Source of the DNA: CAKSST01 sp045535505
Lineage (GTDB): Bacteria > Bacillota > Clostridia > Oscillospirales > Acutalibacteraceae
Assembly (NCBI GenBank): GCA_045535505.1
Contig: JAZSLU010000023.1
Span: forward strand, 62,001 to 126,000
Length of the DNA: 64,000 bases
Direction of reading: 5' to 3'
This document shows positions 35,235 to 45,021 of this stretch, piece by piece; position 1 is the first letter of the stretch; each line of letters starts with the position of its first letter. The translations under genes and the position numbers were made by a program. The notes beneath the pieces were generated by a model that ran no database searches, was not told where the DNA came from, and was given only the letters and a program-made list of their open reading frames with translations.

Positions 35235-36413
35235 ATGGACCCGAAAATACACATAGGAATTGACAACTGTTTTGCAATGAAGCGTTGGACCAAGCCTGAC
35301 GATTGGGCACGCGTTGTTAAAGAACTTGGCATGAAATACATAGAGGTTGTTCCCGATATGGAAGCAGAGCCTCTTCTTACACCCGACGATTATCGAAAAG
35401 ATTGGATAAATAATGTTTGCGAAGCACAAAGCAAACACGGCGTTCAATCGGTAATGATGTATTCAAACAACACAACATACGATACCATTGGTATGGCTCA
35501 CCCCGATGCAAGAGTGCGCGATAGTATTATCAACCGCTGGTTTGAAAACTTTTGCCAACTTGCATCAGGCATTGGCGCTGACATTGGTTATTTTGTTCAC
35601 GGCTTATCTGAAGACATTTTGTTTGATGCACAAAAACGCGCCGTTGCACAGGAAAATGTTATCGACTGTATGACACGTCTTAACCAAATAGCAGAACGTT
35701 ACGGCATTGATAAGGTTGCATTAGAGCAAATGTACACTCCTCATCAGCCACCTTTTACCATTGACACAATGATAAAACTTATGCAGACACTTAAACGCAC
35801 CTCAGGCAAAGCGCTTTACGTTACAGAAGACGTTGGACATCATTGCCCCTTCTATTTACGTCCCGATGCTGACAAAATTTGCAAGGCATACGAGCGTTAC
35901 CGCAAAGATGGTTATGTTGAGATATGGCTCGGCAGCAAAAATGCACTCGATATGTTCCGTAATGCAAAGGGCGACAAACTGGATGCAGACACACTTAAAG
36001 CCATTGAAGCCGATATGGACGAAAATTTTCAAATGTTCTCTACTGAACGTGACAATGATTGCTACGAATGGCTTCGTGAGCTTGGTTGTTACTCACCCAT
36101 TATTCATATGCAACAAACCAATGGTGCATCTTCTTCACACGCCGGCTTTACTGCTGAGAATAATGCAAACGGCATAATTCATCCCGTTAAGGTGCTTGAG
36201 GCTATTGCCCAAAGCTATACAAAACCTGAGCTTTGTGATATGCCTGAACGCTGCGAGGATATTTATCTGATACAGGAAGTTTATATGAGCACCAAAGAAG
36301 TGGGTTATCAGGGTCTTTGGCGCATACAAGAAAGCACAGACTATTTACGCAAATTCATTCCCAAAGACGGAATGCGCTTGAGCGAATTGCTCAAACTTAA
36401 CAACGTGCTTTAA
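35235..36413 (+). CDS. TIM-barrel sugar isomerase/epimerase-like protein
   Basis: 392 aa, xylose-isomerase-like TIM-barrel superfamily. Possible metal ligands are in VALEQMYTPH (Glu), YVTEDVGHHCPF (Asp/His), PIIHMQQTNG (His) and IYLIQEVYM (Glu). The N-terminal KIHIGIDNCFAMKRW fits the first barrel strand. ATG 35235 after AGGAGG. First gene of the plus arm. The substrate is unknown; isomerisation or epimerisation of a sugar, sugar phosphate or sugar acid is likely. Confidence 0.75.
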   Translation: MDPKIHIGIDNCFAMKRWTKPDDWARVVKELGMKYIEVVPDMEAEPLLTPDDYRKDWINNVCEAQSKHGVQSVMMYSNNTTYDTIGMAHPDARVRDSIINRWFENFCQLASGIGADIGYFVHGLSEDILFDAQKRAVAQENVIDCMTRLNQIAERYGIDKVALEQMYTPHQPPFTIDTMIKLMQTLKRTSGKALYVTEDVGHHCPFYLRPDADKICKAYERYRKDGYVEIWLGSKNALDMFRNAKGDKLDADTLKAIEADMDENFQMFSTERDNDCYEWLRELGCYSPIIHMQQTNGASSSHAGFTAENNANGIIHPVKVLEAIAQSYTKPELCDMPERCEDIYLIQEVYMSTKEVGYQGLWRIQESTDYLRKFIPKDGMRLSELLKLNNVL

Positions 36414-36430
36414 TGCAAGGAGGAACAAAT

Positions 36431-37225
36431 ATGATTTCCGATGTAAAAGATCTTGATGCGAAGTTTGCCGAAAACAAAGCCAAGTTTGACATCTTTGACA
36501 TCAACTGTTATCTCACCTGCTACAGAGATGACACTTTGGAAGAAACCCCTGCATTGCCCGAAGAAGTGTTTAAAGACGGCATTAACCGTGCCGTTATCAC
36601 TTCAACCTATGGCACAACCAACTATGTTAACAAAGGCAACAATCTGGTGTTTGATTACGTTGCAAAAGACGACAGGCTTTTTGCCAGTGCTATAGTTGCC
36701 CCTGAAATGAACTTGGGTGGCAACTGCTTTGGTGATACACTTGACAAAATGATTGCTAATAAAACAGTAAGTGTTCGTATGTATCCCTCATCACACAAAT
36801 ATCCAATGCGCAAATGGATGGTTGGCAAAATTCTTGAACAGTTGGAAGAGCGCCGTGTTCCCCTTATGTTGTGGCACACACAAATTAACTGGGATGAGGT
36901 TGCACAAGTTGCCGATGATTACCCCAACCTTCCCATTATTATTGATGGTGCTGACCAAAAAACAATTTATCACGCACGTGCTGTTATGGGGCTATGCGAA
37001 GGTTTTAAAAACGTATATCTTGAAATGCACAATTTCACCCAATACGATTTTTTGCCTTATATGCTTCGTAGTGTAGGTGCAGAGCGCATGCTTTATGGTT
37101 CTCGTACACCCTTTAACGACCCCAACGGGCCTTTATATCAGATTTTTGCTAATTCAACCGAAGAAGAATGCAAATTAATTCTTAACGACAACTTCCAGTT
37201 GATGATGGATAACATTAAAAAATAA
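36431..37225 (+). CDS. Amidohydrolase-fold protein lacking the metal-binding residues
   Basis: 264 aa from ATG 36431, behind AAGGAGG. It resembles the amidohydrolase-2 barrel encoded at 38281, but the D-x-H-x-H motif is replaced by FDINCYLT and the late GSD is replaced by LYGSRTPF. Single His residues remain in LWHTQINW and LEMHNF. It may be a non-metal enzyme, or a structural partner of the intact paralogue. Middle of the plus arm, 17 bp after the first TIM barrel gene. Confidence 0.7.
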   Translation: MISDVKDLDAKFAENKAKFDIFDINCYLTCYRDDTLEETPALPEEVFKDGINRAVITSTYGTTNYVNKGNNLVFDYVAKDDRLFASAIVAPEMNLGGNCFGDTLDKMIANKTVSVRMYPSSHKYPMRKWMVGKILEQLEERRVPLMLWHTQINWDEVAQVADDYPNLPIIIDGADQKTIYHARAVMGLCEGFKNVYLEMHNFTQYDFLPYMLRSVGAERMLYGSRTPFNDPNGPLYQIFANSTEEECKLILNDNFQLMMDNIKK

Positions 37226-37287
37226 AAAGTTATTCAAATGAACTTTGTTAAAACTAATTTTTAATTTATTTTTGGAGGATTTATAAT

Positions 37288-38265
37288 ATGAGAAGATTGA
37301 TTGAATCAAGTGGCGCACCTTTTACAGGCTGTATTGACCGTTTCGTTACCAAAGGCTATAAACCTATGCTCTCAAAAGAAGAACTTGTGCTTGCAAAAAT
37401 GCAACACGAGGGCATTGACTGCATCAGCATCGGCGGTGCCGCATCACCCGAATATGTTGAGTGGTTTAAAGAGCAACTTAAAAAATATAACAAGCAGATG
37501 GGTATCGTTTCGGTAAACACTTATGCCGACCCCAAATTAGCAGACGGTATGCTTATTTCGCGCGACCCCGGCGTGCGCCGTGAGTCTATTGAAAAAATCA
37601 AGCAGGCTATGGACCTTGCAGCAGACCTTAACGCTATTGACATTCTGCTTTGGCTTGCTCACGACGGTTATTCTTATCCCTTTGAAGACGATTATATGCA
37701 ACGTTGGGATTGGTTGCTTGAAGGTCTTGACGAAGTTTGCGCCTACCGCGATGACGTTAAGATGACCATTGAGTACAAATGCAAAGAGCCCAAAACACGT
37801 CAGTACATTTCTGATGTTGGCAAAAGTTTGCTCATATGCGAAACTTTAAAAGAACGTAAAAATCTCGGTGTTGTTGTTGACATCGGTCACTCTTTCATCG
37901 TTAACGAAAACCCTGCAGAAGCATTGGCTTTGGCTGCTCACTACGGCAAGTTATTCCACGTGCATCTTAATGATAACTATCGCTGCGTTGACGACGACCT
38001 TGTTGTAGGCGCTGTTCACTTCTGGGAGACATTAGAATTCTTCTATGAGATGGATAATGTTGGATATACAGGTCCTGTTAACCTTGACATTTGGCCCTCT
38101 TACGTTGACGGCATGGGCGCATTAAATGAAAGTATAGAACGCGTAAGAATGTTTGAAAAGTTGGCAGAACAGCTTCCCAGAGAAGAAATGCAGAGTTTAA
38201 AACACAAGGGTGATCTTGCTACAATAATGAAGATTGTAAGAGAAACCTGCATTAAGGGATACTAA
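37288..38265 (+). CDS. Second TIM-barrel sugar isomerase/epimerase
   Basis: 325 aa, AP-endonuclease-2/xylose-isomerase-like barrel. Clear metal/active-site strands: MTIEYKCKEP (Glu), VVVDIGHSF (Asp, His), LFHVHLNDNY (His, Asp) and PVNLDIWPS (Asp). It is not closely similar to the first TIM-barrel protein, so the two probably act at separate steps. ATG 37288 after GGAGG. The gap of 62 bp before it is the widest in the arm. Confidence 0.78.
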   Translation: MRRLIESSGAPFTGCIDRFVTKGYKPMLSKEELVLAKMQHEGIDCISIGGAASPEYVEWFKEQLKKYNKQMGIVSVNTYADPKLADGMLISRDPGVRRESIEKIKQAMDLAADLNAIDILLWLAHDGYSYPFEDDYMQRWDWLLEGLDEVCAYRDDVKMTIEYKCKEPKTRQYISDVGKSLLICETLKERKNLGVVVDIGHSFIVNENPAEALALAAHYGKLFHVHLNDNYRCVDDDLVVGAVHFWETLEFFYEMDNVGYTGPVNLDIWPSYVDGMGALNESIERVRMFEKLAEQLPREEMQSLKHKGDLATIMKIVRETCIKGY

Positions 38266-38280
38266 TCGGTAGGTAATAAT

Positions 38281-39060
38281 ATGATTATTGATTCTCATAC
38301 ACATTTTACCACCCCCGGTGTTATGACGATTGATTCGTCAATGGAATGCATGATTAAAACACTTGACCGCTTTGGTATTGATGCTATGATTTCGGCTTAT
38401 AGCCCTGCAACAGGCACCACAAAGCATGCCGACAGGGATGGATATATTGACATCTGCCACGATTTTTTCGAGCGTTCAAACGGACGAATTTACAGTTATT
38501 TTTCTTATAATCCTCATTTTTCAGACTTTTTTATTGGCGAGATTGAAAAGCATCATAATGAAAAATTTATGACCGGCATTAAACTTCATCCGTCAAGTTC
38601 GGGAGTTTTTGCGGATGACGAGGGTTTCCGTCCCGCATTTGAAGCGGCAAAAAAATATGGTATGCCTGTTATGGCACACACATGGGCATTAACATCTAAT
38701 GCCAAACAAAAATTTGCCGTTCCCGAAAGGTTTGAAAAATACTTAAAAGAGTATCCCGAGGTTAACTTTATTTTTGGTCACTCGGGCGGACGCATAAGCG
38801 GCATTAAAAAGGCAATGGAACTTGGCGAGAAATATCAAAACGCTTATTTTGATATTTCGGGTGACGTTTTTGACCGCCATTTAGTTGAAATTATGGTAAA
38901 CCGCGTTGGTGCAGACAAAATTCTTTTTGGCTCTGACAACACCTGGTTTGACCCATCGGTACAAATGGGACTTGTGCTTGGCGCCAATATTTCTATTGAA
39001 GACAAAACACTTATTTTGGGTGAAAATGCTGCAAGACTATTTGGTATAAGCGAAAAATAA
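38281..39060 (+). CDS. Amidohydrolase family 2 metalloenzyme
   Basis: 259 aa with an intact metal site: IIDSHTHF (D-x-H-x-H), GIKLHPSS, VMAHTWA (His), FIFGHSGG (His), and ILFGSDNTWFD (catalytic Asp). Members hydrolyse lactones or amides, or decarboxylate. In a sugar cluster a lactonase role after oxidation is plausible. Last gene of the plus arm, followed by a terminator. Confidence 0.82.
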   Translation: MIIDSHTHFTTPGVMTIDSSMECMIKTLDRFGIDAMISAYSPATGTTKHADRDGYIDICHDFFERSNGRIYSYFSYNPHFSDFFIGEIEKHHNEKFMTGIKLHPSSSGVFADDEGFRPAFEAAKKYGMPVMAHTWALTSNAKQKFAVPERFEKYLKEYPEVNFIFGHSGGRISGIKKAMELGEKYQNAYFDISGDVFDRHLVEIMVNRVGADKILFGSDNTWFDPSVQMGLVLGANISIEDKTLILGENAARLFGISEK

Positions 39061-39073
39061 AACATATAACGAA

Positions 39074-39105
39074 AAGGATGTGTAGCGTTCTACACATCCT
39101 TTTTT
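39074..39105. terminator. Terminator after the plus-arm operon
   Basis: 12-bp stem AAGGATGTGTAG/CTACACATCCTT (39074-39085, 39090-39101) with CGTT loop and T run. Confidence 0.9.
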
Positions 39106-39147
39106 CTATCCTTTAGATTATGACTGGTTTTCCAAGCCTTTTTTATA

Positions 39148-41880
39148 TTATTCTTTATCTTTACCGCAACAGCGTTTATATTTTTTGCCGCTGCCGCATG
39201 GGCAAAGCGCATTTTTGCTTACTATGCCTTTGCCACGCACAGTACGCGATTCTTCACCGCCTGCACAGGTTTCTTCTGCAACCTTTTCGCGCTTAATGGT
39301 TTCGTTTTTGCGTAAATGCACCGTTAGCAAACTTTTTGCCGTCTGCTCTTTAATTGCTTCGGTCATGGCATTAAACATATCATAACCCTCGTTACGATAA
39401 ACAATTTTAGGATCGTGCTGACCGTATGCACGCAAATGTATGCCCTGCTTTAACTCGTCCATAGCGTCAATATGGTCCATCCAATGAGAATCCACACTGC
39501 GAAGCAGTATAACACGCTCTACTTCGCGCATAAGTTCGACGCCAAACTCTTCTTCCTTTTGGGCGAGAATTTTGTCGGCTTTTTGTTTTATCTCGTCTGC
39601 GACCTCACTTGATTCCATATTAACAAGCTTTTTATGGTCATAATGGAAATCTTCACCTGTAGCAAGCCAACCATAGAAATAGTTGCGAAGACCGTCAAGA
39701 TTCCATTCTTCGTTATCATCACTTTCGTGCAGGAAGGTTTCAACTGCGCCATCGATAGTATCATAAACCATTTTACGCACAGATGCAGAAACGTCTTCAC
39801 CGTCAAGCACCTTATTGCGCTGGTCGTAAATAACTTCTCTTTGCTTGTTCATAACGTCGTCATACTCAAGTACGCTTTTACGAGAAGCAAAGTTTCTGCC
39901 CTCCATATTTTTTTGAGCAGACTCTATTGAGCGTGACAACATACCCATTTGCAAAGGCATATCATCAGCAACGTTGAGTGTTTCCATCATGGCATATATG
40001 CGCTCACCGCCGAAAAGGCGCATCAAATCGTCCTCAAGCGAAATGAAAAAGCGAGTGCTGCCCGGGTCGCCCTGACGGCCCGAACGTCCGCGAAGCTGAT
40101 TGTCAATACGGCGTGATTCGTGCCTTTCGGTACCTATAACGCAAAGGCCTCCTGCATCTCGAACACGTTGTGCCTCGTCGGCAATTTCGGCCTTATATTT
40201 TTCGTTAAGTTCTTTAAACTGTTGCCTTACCGCAATAATATCAGCATCATCAGTCTCACCAAAACCTGTTGCCTCAAAAAGCAATTCTTCGCTGACGCCT
40301 TGCCTTCTAAGCTCTGATTTTGCTAGATATTCAGCATTACCGCCAAGCATAATGTCGGTACCGCGTCCCGCCATATTGGTGGCGATTGTAACAGCGCCTT
40401 CTTTACCTGCCTGAGCAATAATTTCGGCTTCTTTTTCGTGGTGCTTTGCATTAAGAACATTATGCTTAATGCCGTTGCGTTTAAGCATTGCGCTCAATTT
40501 TTCTGATTTTTCGATTGTAACTGTACCAACCAAAACAGGCTGTCCTTTTTGGTGGCACTGTACAACATTTTCAATAACCGCATTATATTTCGCGTTTTCG
40601 GTTTTATAAACAACATCATCAAGGTCTTGACGAGCAAGCGGCTTGTTTGTAGGAATGTTTACAACATCCAGGTTATAAATTTCTCTAAACTCGGCATCCT
40701 CGGTCATAGCGGTACCCGTCATACCCGAAAGCTTTTTGTAAAGACGGAAGAAATTTTGGAAGGTTATAGTTGCAAGGGTTTTTGACTCGTGCGCAACCTT
40801 AACACCCTCTTTTGCCTCGATAGCCTGATGCAAACCCTCGTTATAACGCCTGCCGTACATAAGACGGCCCGTAAACTCGTCAACAATGATTATTTCGCCG
40901 TCTTTTACCACATAATCAACATCTCGGTTCATTATGCCGTGGGCACGTATTGCTTGATTAATGTGGTGAGAAATTGTAATGTTTTCGGCATCGTTGAGGT
41001 TTTCCAATTTAAAATATTCTTCTGCTTTTTTAACGCCTGACGGAGTTAAAACGCAAGAACGTGCTTTTTCGTCAACAACATAGTCGCCGTCAAAATTCTG
41101 GTCTTCATCTGTTGCTTTACTATCGGTTTCGCGCACCTTTACCATTTTTAAAGATTTAGCAAAGCGGTTTGCCTGAATATATAAATCGGTTGATTTATCA
41201 CCCTGACCCGAAATAATAAGAGGCGTTCTTGCCTCGTCAATTAAAATTGAGTCAACCTCGTCAACGATTGCAAAATTGTGACCGCGCTGAACACGGTTTT
41301 CACGCTCGATAACCATATTGTCACGAAGATAATCAAAGCCGAGCTCGTTATTTGTGCAGTAGGTAATATCTGCATTATAAGCTGCTTTTTTCTCTTCGCT
41401 ATCCATACCGTGAACTATAAGACCGACTGTCAGACCTAAAAATTTATAAACCTTACCCATCCACTCCGAGTCACGTCGTGCGAGATAGTCGTTAACCGTA
41501 ACAATATGCACACCGTCACCCGACAATGCGTTAAGATATGCAGGCAAAGTTGCAACAAGTGTTTTACCCTCACCTGTGCTCATTTCACTTATTCTGCCTT
41601 GATGAAGCACAATACCGCCAAGAATCTGCACGTCAAAATGCTTCATTCCAAGCACACGCCAAGACGCCTCTTTGCAAGTGGCAAATGCCTCGGGCAAAAT
41701 ATCGTCCAAGGTTTCACCTTTTTTTAGGCGCTCTTTAAACTCCTCTGTTTTAGCGCTAAGTTGTTCGTCGCTAAGACGAGCATACTCTTGTTCATAAGAT
41801 AAAGTTTTGTCTTTTAGATGGGTTATTCTTTTAATTTCTTTAGCGCTGTAATCACCAAAGATGGTTTGCAGTAATCCCAT
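39148..41880 (-). CDS. secA: Preprotein translocase ATPase SecA
   Basis: Motor of the Sec pathway that drives unfolded preproteins through SecYEG. Walker A is in EMSTGEGKTLVATLPAYL, the DEAD-like box in AIVDEVDSILIDEARTPLI, and helicase motif VI in QLRGRSGRQGDPGSTRF. The C-terminal zinc SEC-C motif CPCGSGKKYKRCCG is intact. 910 aa, complete. It stands alone in the minus direction. Several substrates, such as the sortase-linked proteins here, would depend on it. Confidence 0.98.
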   Translation of the reverse strand: MGLLQTIFGDYSAKEIKRITHLKDKTLSYEQEYARLSDEQLSAKTEEFKERLKKGETLDDILPEAFATCKEASWRVLGMKHFDVQILGGIVLHQGRISEMSTGEGKTLVATLPAYLNALSGDGVHIVTVNDYLARRDSEWMGKVYKFLGLTVGLIVHGMDSEEKKAAYNADITYCTNNELGFDYLRDNMVIERENRVQRGHNFAIVDEVDSILIDEARTPLIISGQGDKSTDLYIQANRFAKSLKMVKVRETDSKATDEDQNFDGDYVVDEKARSCVLTPSGVKKAEEYFKLENLNDAENITISHHINQAIRAHGIMNRDVDYVVKDGEIIIVDEFTGRLMYGRRYNEGLHQAIEAKEGVKVAHESKTLATITFQNFFRLYKKLSGMTGTAMTEDAEFREIYNLDVVNIPTNKPLARQDLDDVVYKTENAKYNAVIENVVQCHQKGQPVLVGTVTIEKSEKLSAMLKRNGIKHNVLNAKHHEKEAEIIAQAGKEGAVTIATNMAGRGTDIMLGGNAEYLAKSELRRQGVSEELLFEATGFGETDDADIIAVRQQFKELNEKYKAEIADEAQRVRDAGGLCVIGTERHESRRIDNQLRGRSGRQGDPGSTRFFISLEDDLMRLFGGERIYAMMETLNVADDMPLQMGMLSRSIESAQKNMEGRNFASRKSVLEYDDVMNKQREVIYDQRNKVLDGEDVSASVRKMVYDTIDGAVETFLHESDDNEEWNLDGLRNYFYGWLATGEDFHYDHKKLVNMESSEVADEIKQKADKILAQKEEEFGVELMREVERVILLRSVDSHWMDHIDAMDELKQGIHLRAYGQHDPKIVYRNEGYDMFNAMTEAIKEQTAKSLLTVHLRKNETIKREKVAEETCAGGEESRTVRGKGIVSKNALCPCGSGKKYKRCCGKDKE

Positions 41881-41949
41881 ACAATCAGTCCTAACAAAAT
41901 AAAATGTTTCTATTATTATAACATATTTATAAAATAAATAAAGAATAAT

Positions 41950-41978
41950 TTGTAAATTGAAAGATTTTATGTTACAAT
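41950..41978 (+). promoter_or_regulatory. Promoter of proBA
   Basis: TTGTAA (41950-41955), 17-base spacer, TACAAT (41973-41978) with an extended TG. No attenuator or T-box fits in the roughly 30-nt leader. Confidence 0.65.
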
Positions 41979-42015
41979 ACTTTTATATTTCATACGAAAG
42001 GTGTCGTATTTTGAT

Positions 42016-42804
42016 ATGAGTAGCAAAAAATTTGACCGTCTGGTTATAAAAATTGGGTCTTCCCTTTTAACGCACGAGGGCGGACGACCTAATTTGCGCC
42101 GTATTGACTCGCTTTCGCGCGTTATCTCAGAATTGAAAAATGCAGGCAAACAGGTTGTGCTTGTTTCAAGCGGTGCTATTGCCGTCGGCAGAAACAGGCT
42201 TGGCATGGAAATACGCCCACACGAAGTTAAATTAAAACAAGCGGCGGCGGCTGTTGGTCAATGTGATTTGATGAGCCACTATGACCGTGCTTTTTCAGAA
42301 TATGGTTATGTTGCGGCGCAAATTTTGATGAACCGTGACATTGTTAATAACCCCGAACGCAAAACAAACGTCATTAACACCTTTGAAGCCTTGCTTGAAA
42401 TGGGTGCCGTACCTATCGTTAACGAACACGACTCGGTTGCCATTGAAGAGCTTATGTTTGGTGACAACGACAATCTTTCTGCCATTGTGGCTACACTTGT
42501 TAATGCTGACAAGCTTATAATTATGACCGATATCGACGGTTTTTACGACAGTGACCCCAGAAAAAATGCAAATGCACGTTTGATTGAACGCGTTGAAAAA
42601 ATCACCGATGAAATGTTGGGTGTTGCCGGCAACACCTCTTCCGACGTGGGTACCGGAGGTATGCATACAAAACTTGAAGCTGCAGCTTTTGCTGCAAAGG
42701 CAGGTATCCCCACCATTGTTCTTTCGGGCGAGGACCCAACTGTTTTGTATGAAGTTGCCGAGGGCAAAAGCGTCGGTACATATTTCTGTGCGGAGGAAAA
42801 ATAA
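42016..42804 (+). CDS. proB: Glutamate 5-kinase, short form without PUA domain
   Basis: First step of proline synthesis: ATP-dependent phosphorylation of glutamate. Amino acid kinase fold with VIKIGSSLLTHEGG, VLVSSGAIAVGRNRLG, VNEHDSVA, FGDNDNLSAIVATLV and GTGGMHTKLEAA. About 262 aa; it lacks the C-terminal PUA domain of the 367-aa E. coli enzyme, as in many Firmicutes, so proline feedback may differ. The ATG at 42016 is preferred over a GTG at 42001 that overlaps the ribosome binding site. Confidence 0.95.
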   Translation: MSSKKFDRLVIKIGSSLLTHEGGRPNLRRIDSLSRVISELKNAGKQVVLVSSGAIAVGRNRLGMEIRPHEVKLKQAAAAVGQCDLMSHYDRAFSEYGYVAAQILMNRDIVNNPERKTNVINTFEALLEMGAVPIVNEHDSVAIEELMFGDNDNLSAIVATLVNADKLIIMTDIDGFYDSDPRKNANARLIERVEKITDEMLGVAGNTSSDVGTGGMHTKLEAAAFAAKAGIPTIVLSGEDPTVLYEVAEGKSVGTYFCAEEK

Positions 42805-44048
42805 TGGAAACTGTAAAGGTTTTATGTCAAAACGCAAAATTTGCTGCAAACACTTTAGCGCTTGCAAGTGACCATGTTAGAAGCAACGCAATATGCGCTA
42901 TTGCCGATGCATTGGAGAAAAACACTCAAAGCATTTTAGATGCCAATAAAATTGATATTGAAAACGGCAAGGCTAACGGTTTGTCGGATTCTTTACTTGA
43001 CCGCCTTATGCTTAATGCCGACCGCATAAAAGGCATGGCTGACGGCGCCCGCAAGGTTGCCGGTCAATGCGACCCGTTGGGTAAGGTTTTATATGAGGAC
43101 ACCCGCCCTAACGGACTTAAAATTAAAAAAGTGAGCGTTCCTTTGGGCGTTATAGGCATAATTTTTGAGGCGCGTCCCAACGTCACATGCGATGCGGCTG
43201 TGCTTTGCATAAAATCGGGCAACTGCACCGTGTTGCGTGGCGGTAAAGAGGCAATAAACTCAAACATTGCTATTGCAAACGTGATGAGAGAAGCGCTAAA
43301 AAGCGTAAACTTGCCTGCCGATTGCATTTGTCTGATTGAAGACACAAACCGCTCTTCTTCGGTTGAGTTGATGAAGGCAAACGGCCTGATTGACGTTATT
43401 ATTCCCCGTGGCGGCGCAGGGCTTATTAAGGCAACCGTTGAAAATGCAACCGTTCCGGTTATTGAAACTGGTACAGGCAACTGCCACCTTTTTGTTGACG
43501 AGTTTGCTGATTTGGATATGGCAACCAAGATTGCCTTTAACGGCAAATGCTCTCGTCCTTCGGTTTGCAACGCACTTGAAACCATACTGGTTGATAAAAG
43601 CGTTTACAAAGAATTTTTGCCTAAAATGGCAAAAAAACTTGCCGAGTGTAATACCGAAATTCGCGGTTGCGAACGCACTTGTCAGATAATAAAAACAGCC
43701 ACCCTCGCAAGTGAGAGTGACTTTGAAAAAGAGTTTTTAGATTTTATTGTTGCCGTAAAAGTGGTTGACGGTATTGCCGACGCAATACATCATATAAAAA
43801 CCTACTCATCAGGTCACAGCGAGTGCATTGTAACCAACTGCAAAGAAAATGCCGCACGTTTTCAAAAAGAAATTGATGCGGCGGCTGTGTACGTTAACGC
43901 ATCAACACGTTTTACCGACGGCGGTGAGTTTGGCTTTGGTGCGGAAATTGGCATTTCGACCCAAAAGACACATGCACGCGGTCCGATGGGCATTGATGCT
44001 TTAACCTCCTACAAATATTTAATTGAAGGCGAAGGACAAATTAGGTAG
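42804..44048 (+). CDS. proA: Glutamate-5-semialdehyde dehydrogenase
   Basis: Reduces glutamyl 5-phosphate to the semialdehyde, the second step of proline synthesis. Motifs: PLGVIGIIFEARPNVT, VLRGGKEAINSN, PVIETGTGNCHLFVD and NGKCSRPSVCNALETILVD with the catalytic Cys. 414 aa. The ATG shares a base with the proB stop (TAATG, 42804). Its 3' end overlaps the convergent apbE gene by 8 bp, with no terminator between. Confidence 0.97.
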   Translation: METVKVLCQNAKFAANTLALASDHVRSNAICAIADALEKNTQSILDANKIDIENGKANGLSDSLLDRLMLNADRIKGMADGARKVAGQCDPLGKVLYEDTRPNGLKIKKVSVPLGVIGIIFEARPNVTCDAAVLCIKSGNCTVLRGGKEAINSNIAIANVMREALKSVNLPADCICLIEDTNRSSSVELMKANGLIDVIIPRGGAGLIKATVENATVPVIETGTGNCHLFVDEFADLDMATKIAFNGKCSRPSVCNALETILVDKSVYKEFLPKMAKKLAECNTEIRGCERTCQIIKTATLASESDFEKEFLDFIVAVKVVDGIADAIHHIKTYSSGHSECIVTNCKENAARFQKEIDAAAVYVNASTRFTDGGEFGFGAEIGISTQKTHARGPMGIDALTSYKYLIEGEGQIR

Positions 44049-44988
44049 CAATAAAATATTTGCCGTTCTTTACGGTTAGTCCCGATGTGGCAAAAAGGTT
44101 ATAATTTTCATCAACCAAAATTGCTTCGACACCGTTTGTTTGTTCAATTATTTCTATCGCCTTTTGTTTTCCCATTAATATACATACAGTTGAAAGGGCG
44201 TCGGCAACGGCGCCGTTTTCGCATATTACGGTAGCGCTTAACAAATCTGTTTTAGCACTATAACCTGTTTTTGCATCAAGAATGTGGTGATAATTTACCC
44301 CATTTTGTTCAAAGCAGCGCTCATACACGCCCGAGGTTGCAACCGTTTTATCGCTGAGCGACACCTTTGCTATAACCTCATTTTCACTAAACGGACGGCG
44401 AACGCCAACGGTATATTCTTCACCAAAAACGGTTACGTTACCACCAAGATTAAGCACCGCTTTTTTAACACCCTTTGAAATAAGGTCTTGTTTTAATTTG
44501 TCCGCTATGTAGCCCTTAGCAACGGCACCAAAGTCAATCATACATCCGTTTGATGTGATAGTGTTGCTATCAACTTCAAGGTTGTTCATACCAACTTTGT
44601 TTAGCGCATTTTCTATGCTTTTTTGGTTTGGTACGGTTTCATTGTTAAAGTCCCACAGACTGGAAACTGCGCCTATTGTAACATCAAATTTTCCGTTAGT
44701 TAATTGATAATATTGCTTTGATAATGCCAAAAGTTCTATAATGGCGGCATCGGTTATTTGCTGTGTTTTAGAATGATTTATTTTATAAACCTCACTGTTT
44801 GTGTTTGTACGACTAAGCAATTTTTCATAACTGTCACAAAGCGAGAACACGTCTTCAAAATATTGGTTATCATTACCGTAAAGTGTTATTTGCACGGTGG
44901 TGTTGAGCATTAAACGGCTACGGCTTTGTGCCGAACTGCAACCGCACAGCAACAATAATACGGTTAATATACAAATTAATTTTTTCAT
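44041..44988 (-). CDS. apbE: FAD:protein FMN transferase, lipoprotein
   Basis: Extracytoplasmic enzyme that attaches FMN to Thr/Ser of flavoproteins. A lipobox LLLLCGCSSA near residue 15 indicates lipid anchoring. The ApbE core follows: SRTNTNSEVYKIN, GAVSSLWDFNN, MIDFGAVAKGYIADKL, LNLGGNVTVFG and ATSGVYERCFEQNGVNYHHILDAKTG. About 315 aa. It is divergent from genes for a NusG-II protein and a Gx-transporter protein, the usual partners of flavin-based extracellular redox modules, but no FMN-acceptor protein (FMN_bind, RnfG/NqrC) is in the window. Confidence 0.94.
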   Translation of the reverse strand: MKKLICILTVLLLLCGCSSAQSRSRLMLNTTVQITLYGNDNQYFEDVFSLCDSYEKLLSRTNTNSEVYKINHSKTQQITDAAIIELLALSKQYYQLTNGKFDVTIGAVSSLWDFNNETVPNQKSIENALNKVGMNNLEVDSNTITSNGCMIDFGAVAKGYIADKLKQDLISKGVKKAVLNLGGNVTVFGEEYTVGVRRPFSENEVIAKVSLSDKTVATSGVYERCFEQNGVNYHHILDAKTGYSAKTDLLSATVICENGAVADALSTVCILMGKQKAIEIIEQTNGVEAILVDENYNLFATSGLTVKNGKYFIAT

Positions 44989-45021
44989 CAATACATCAAT
45001 CCTGTCATGAAGGAATTTTAT

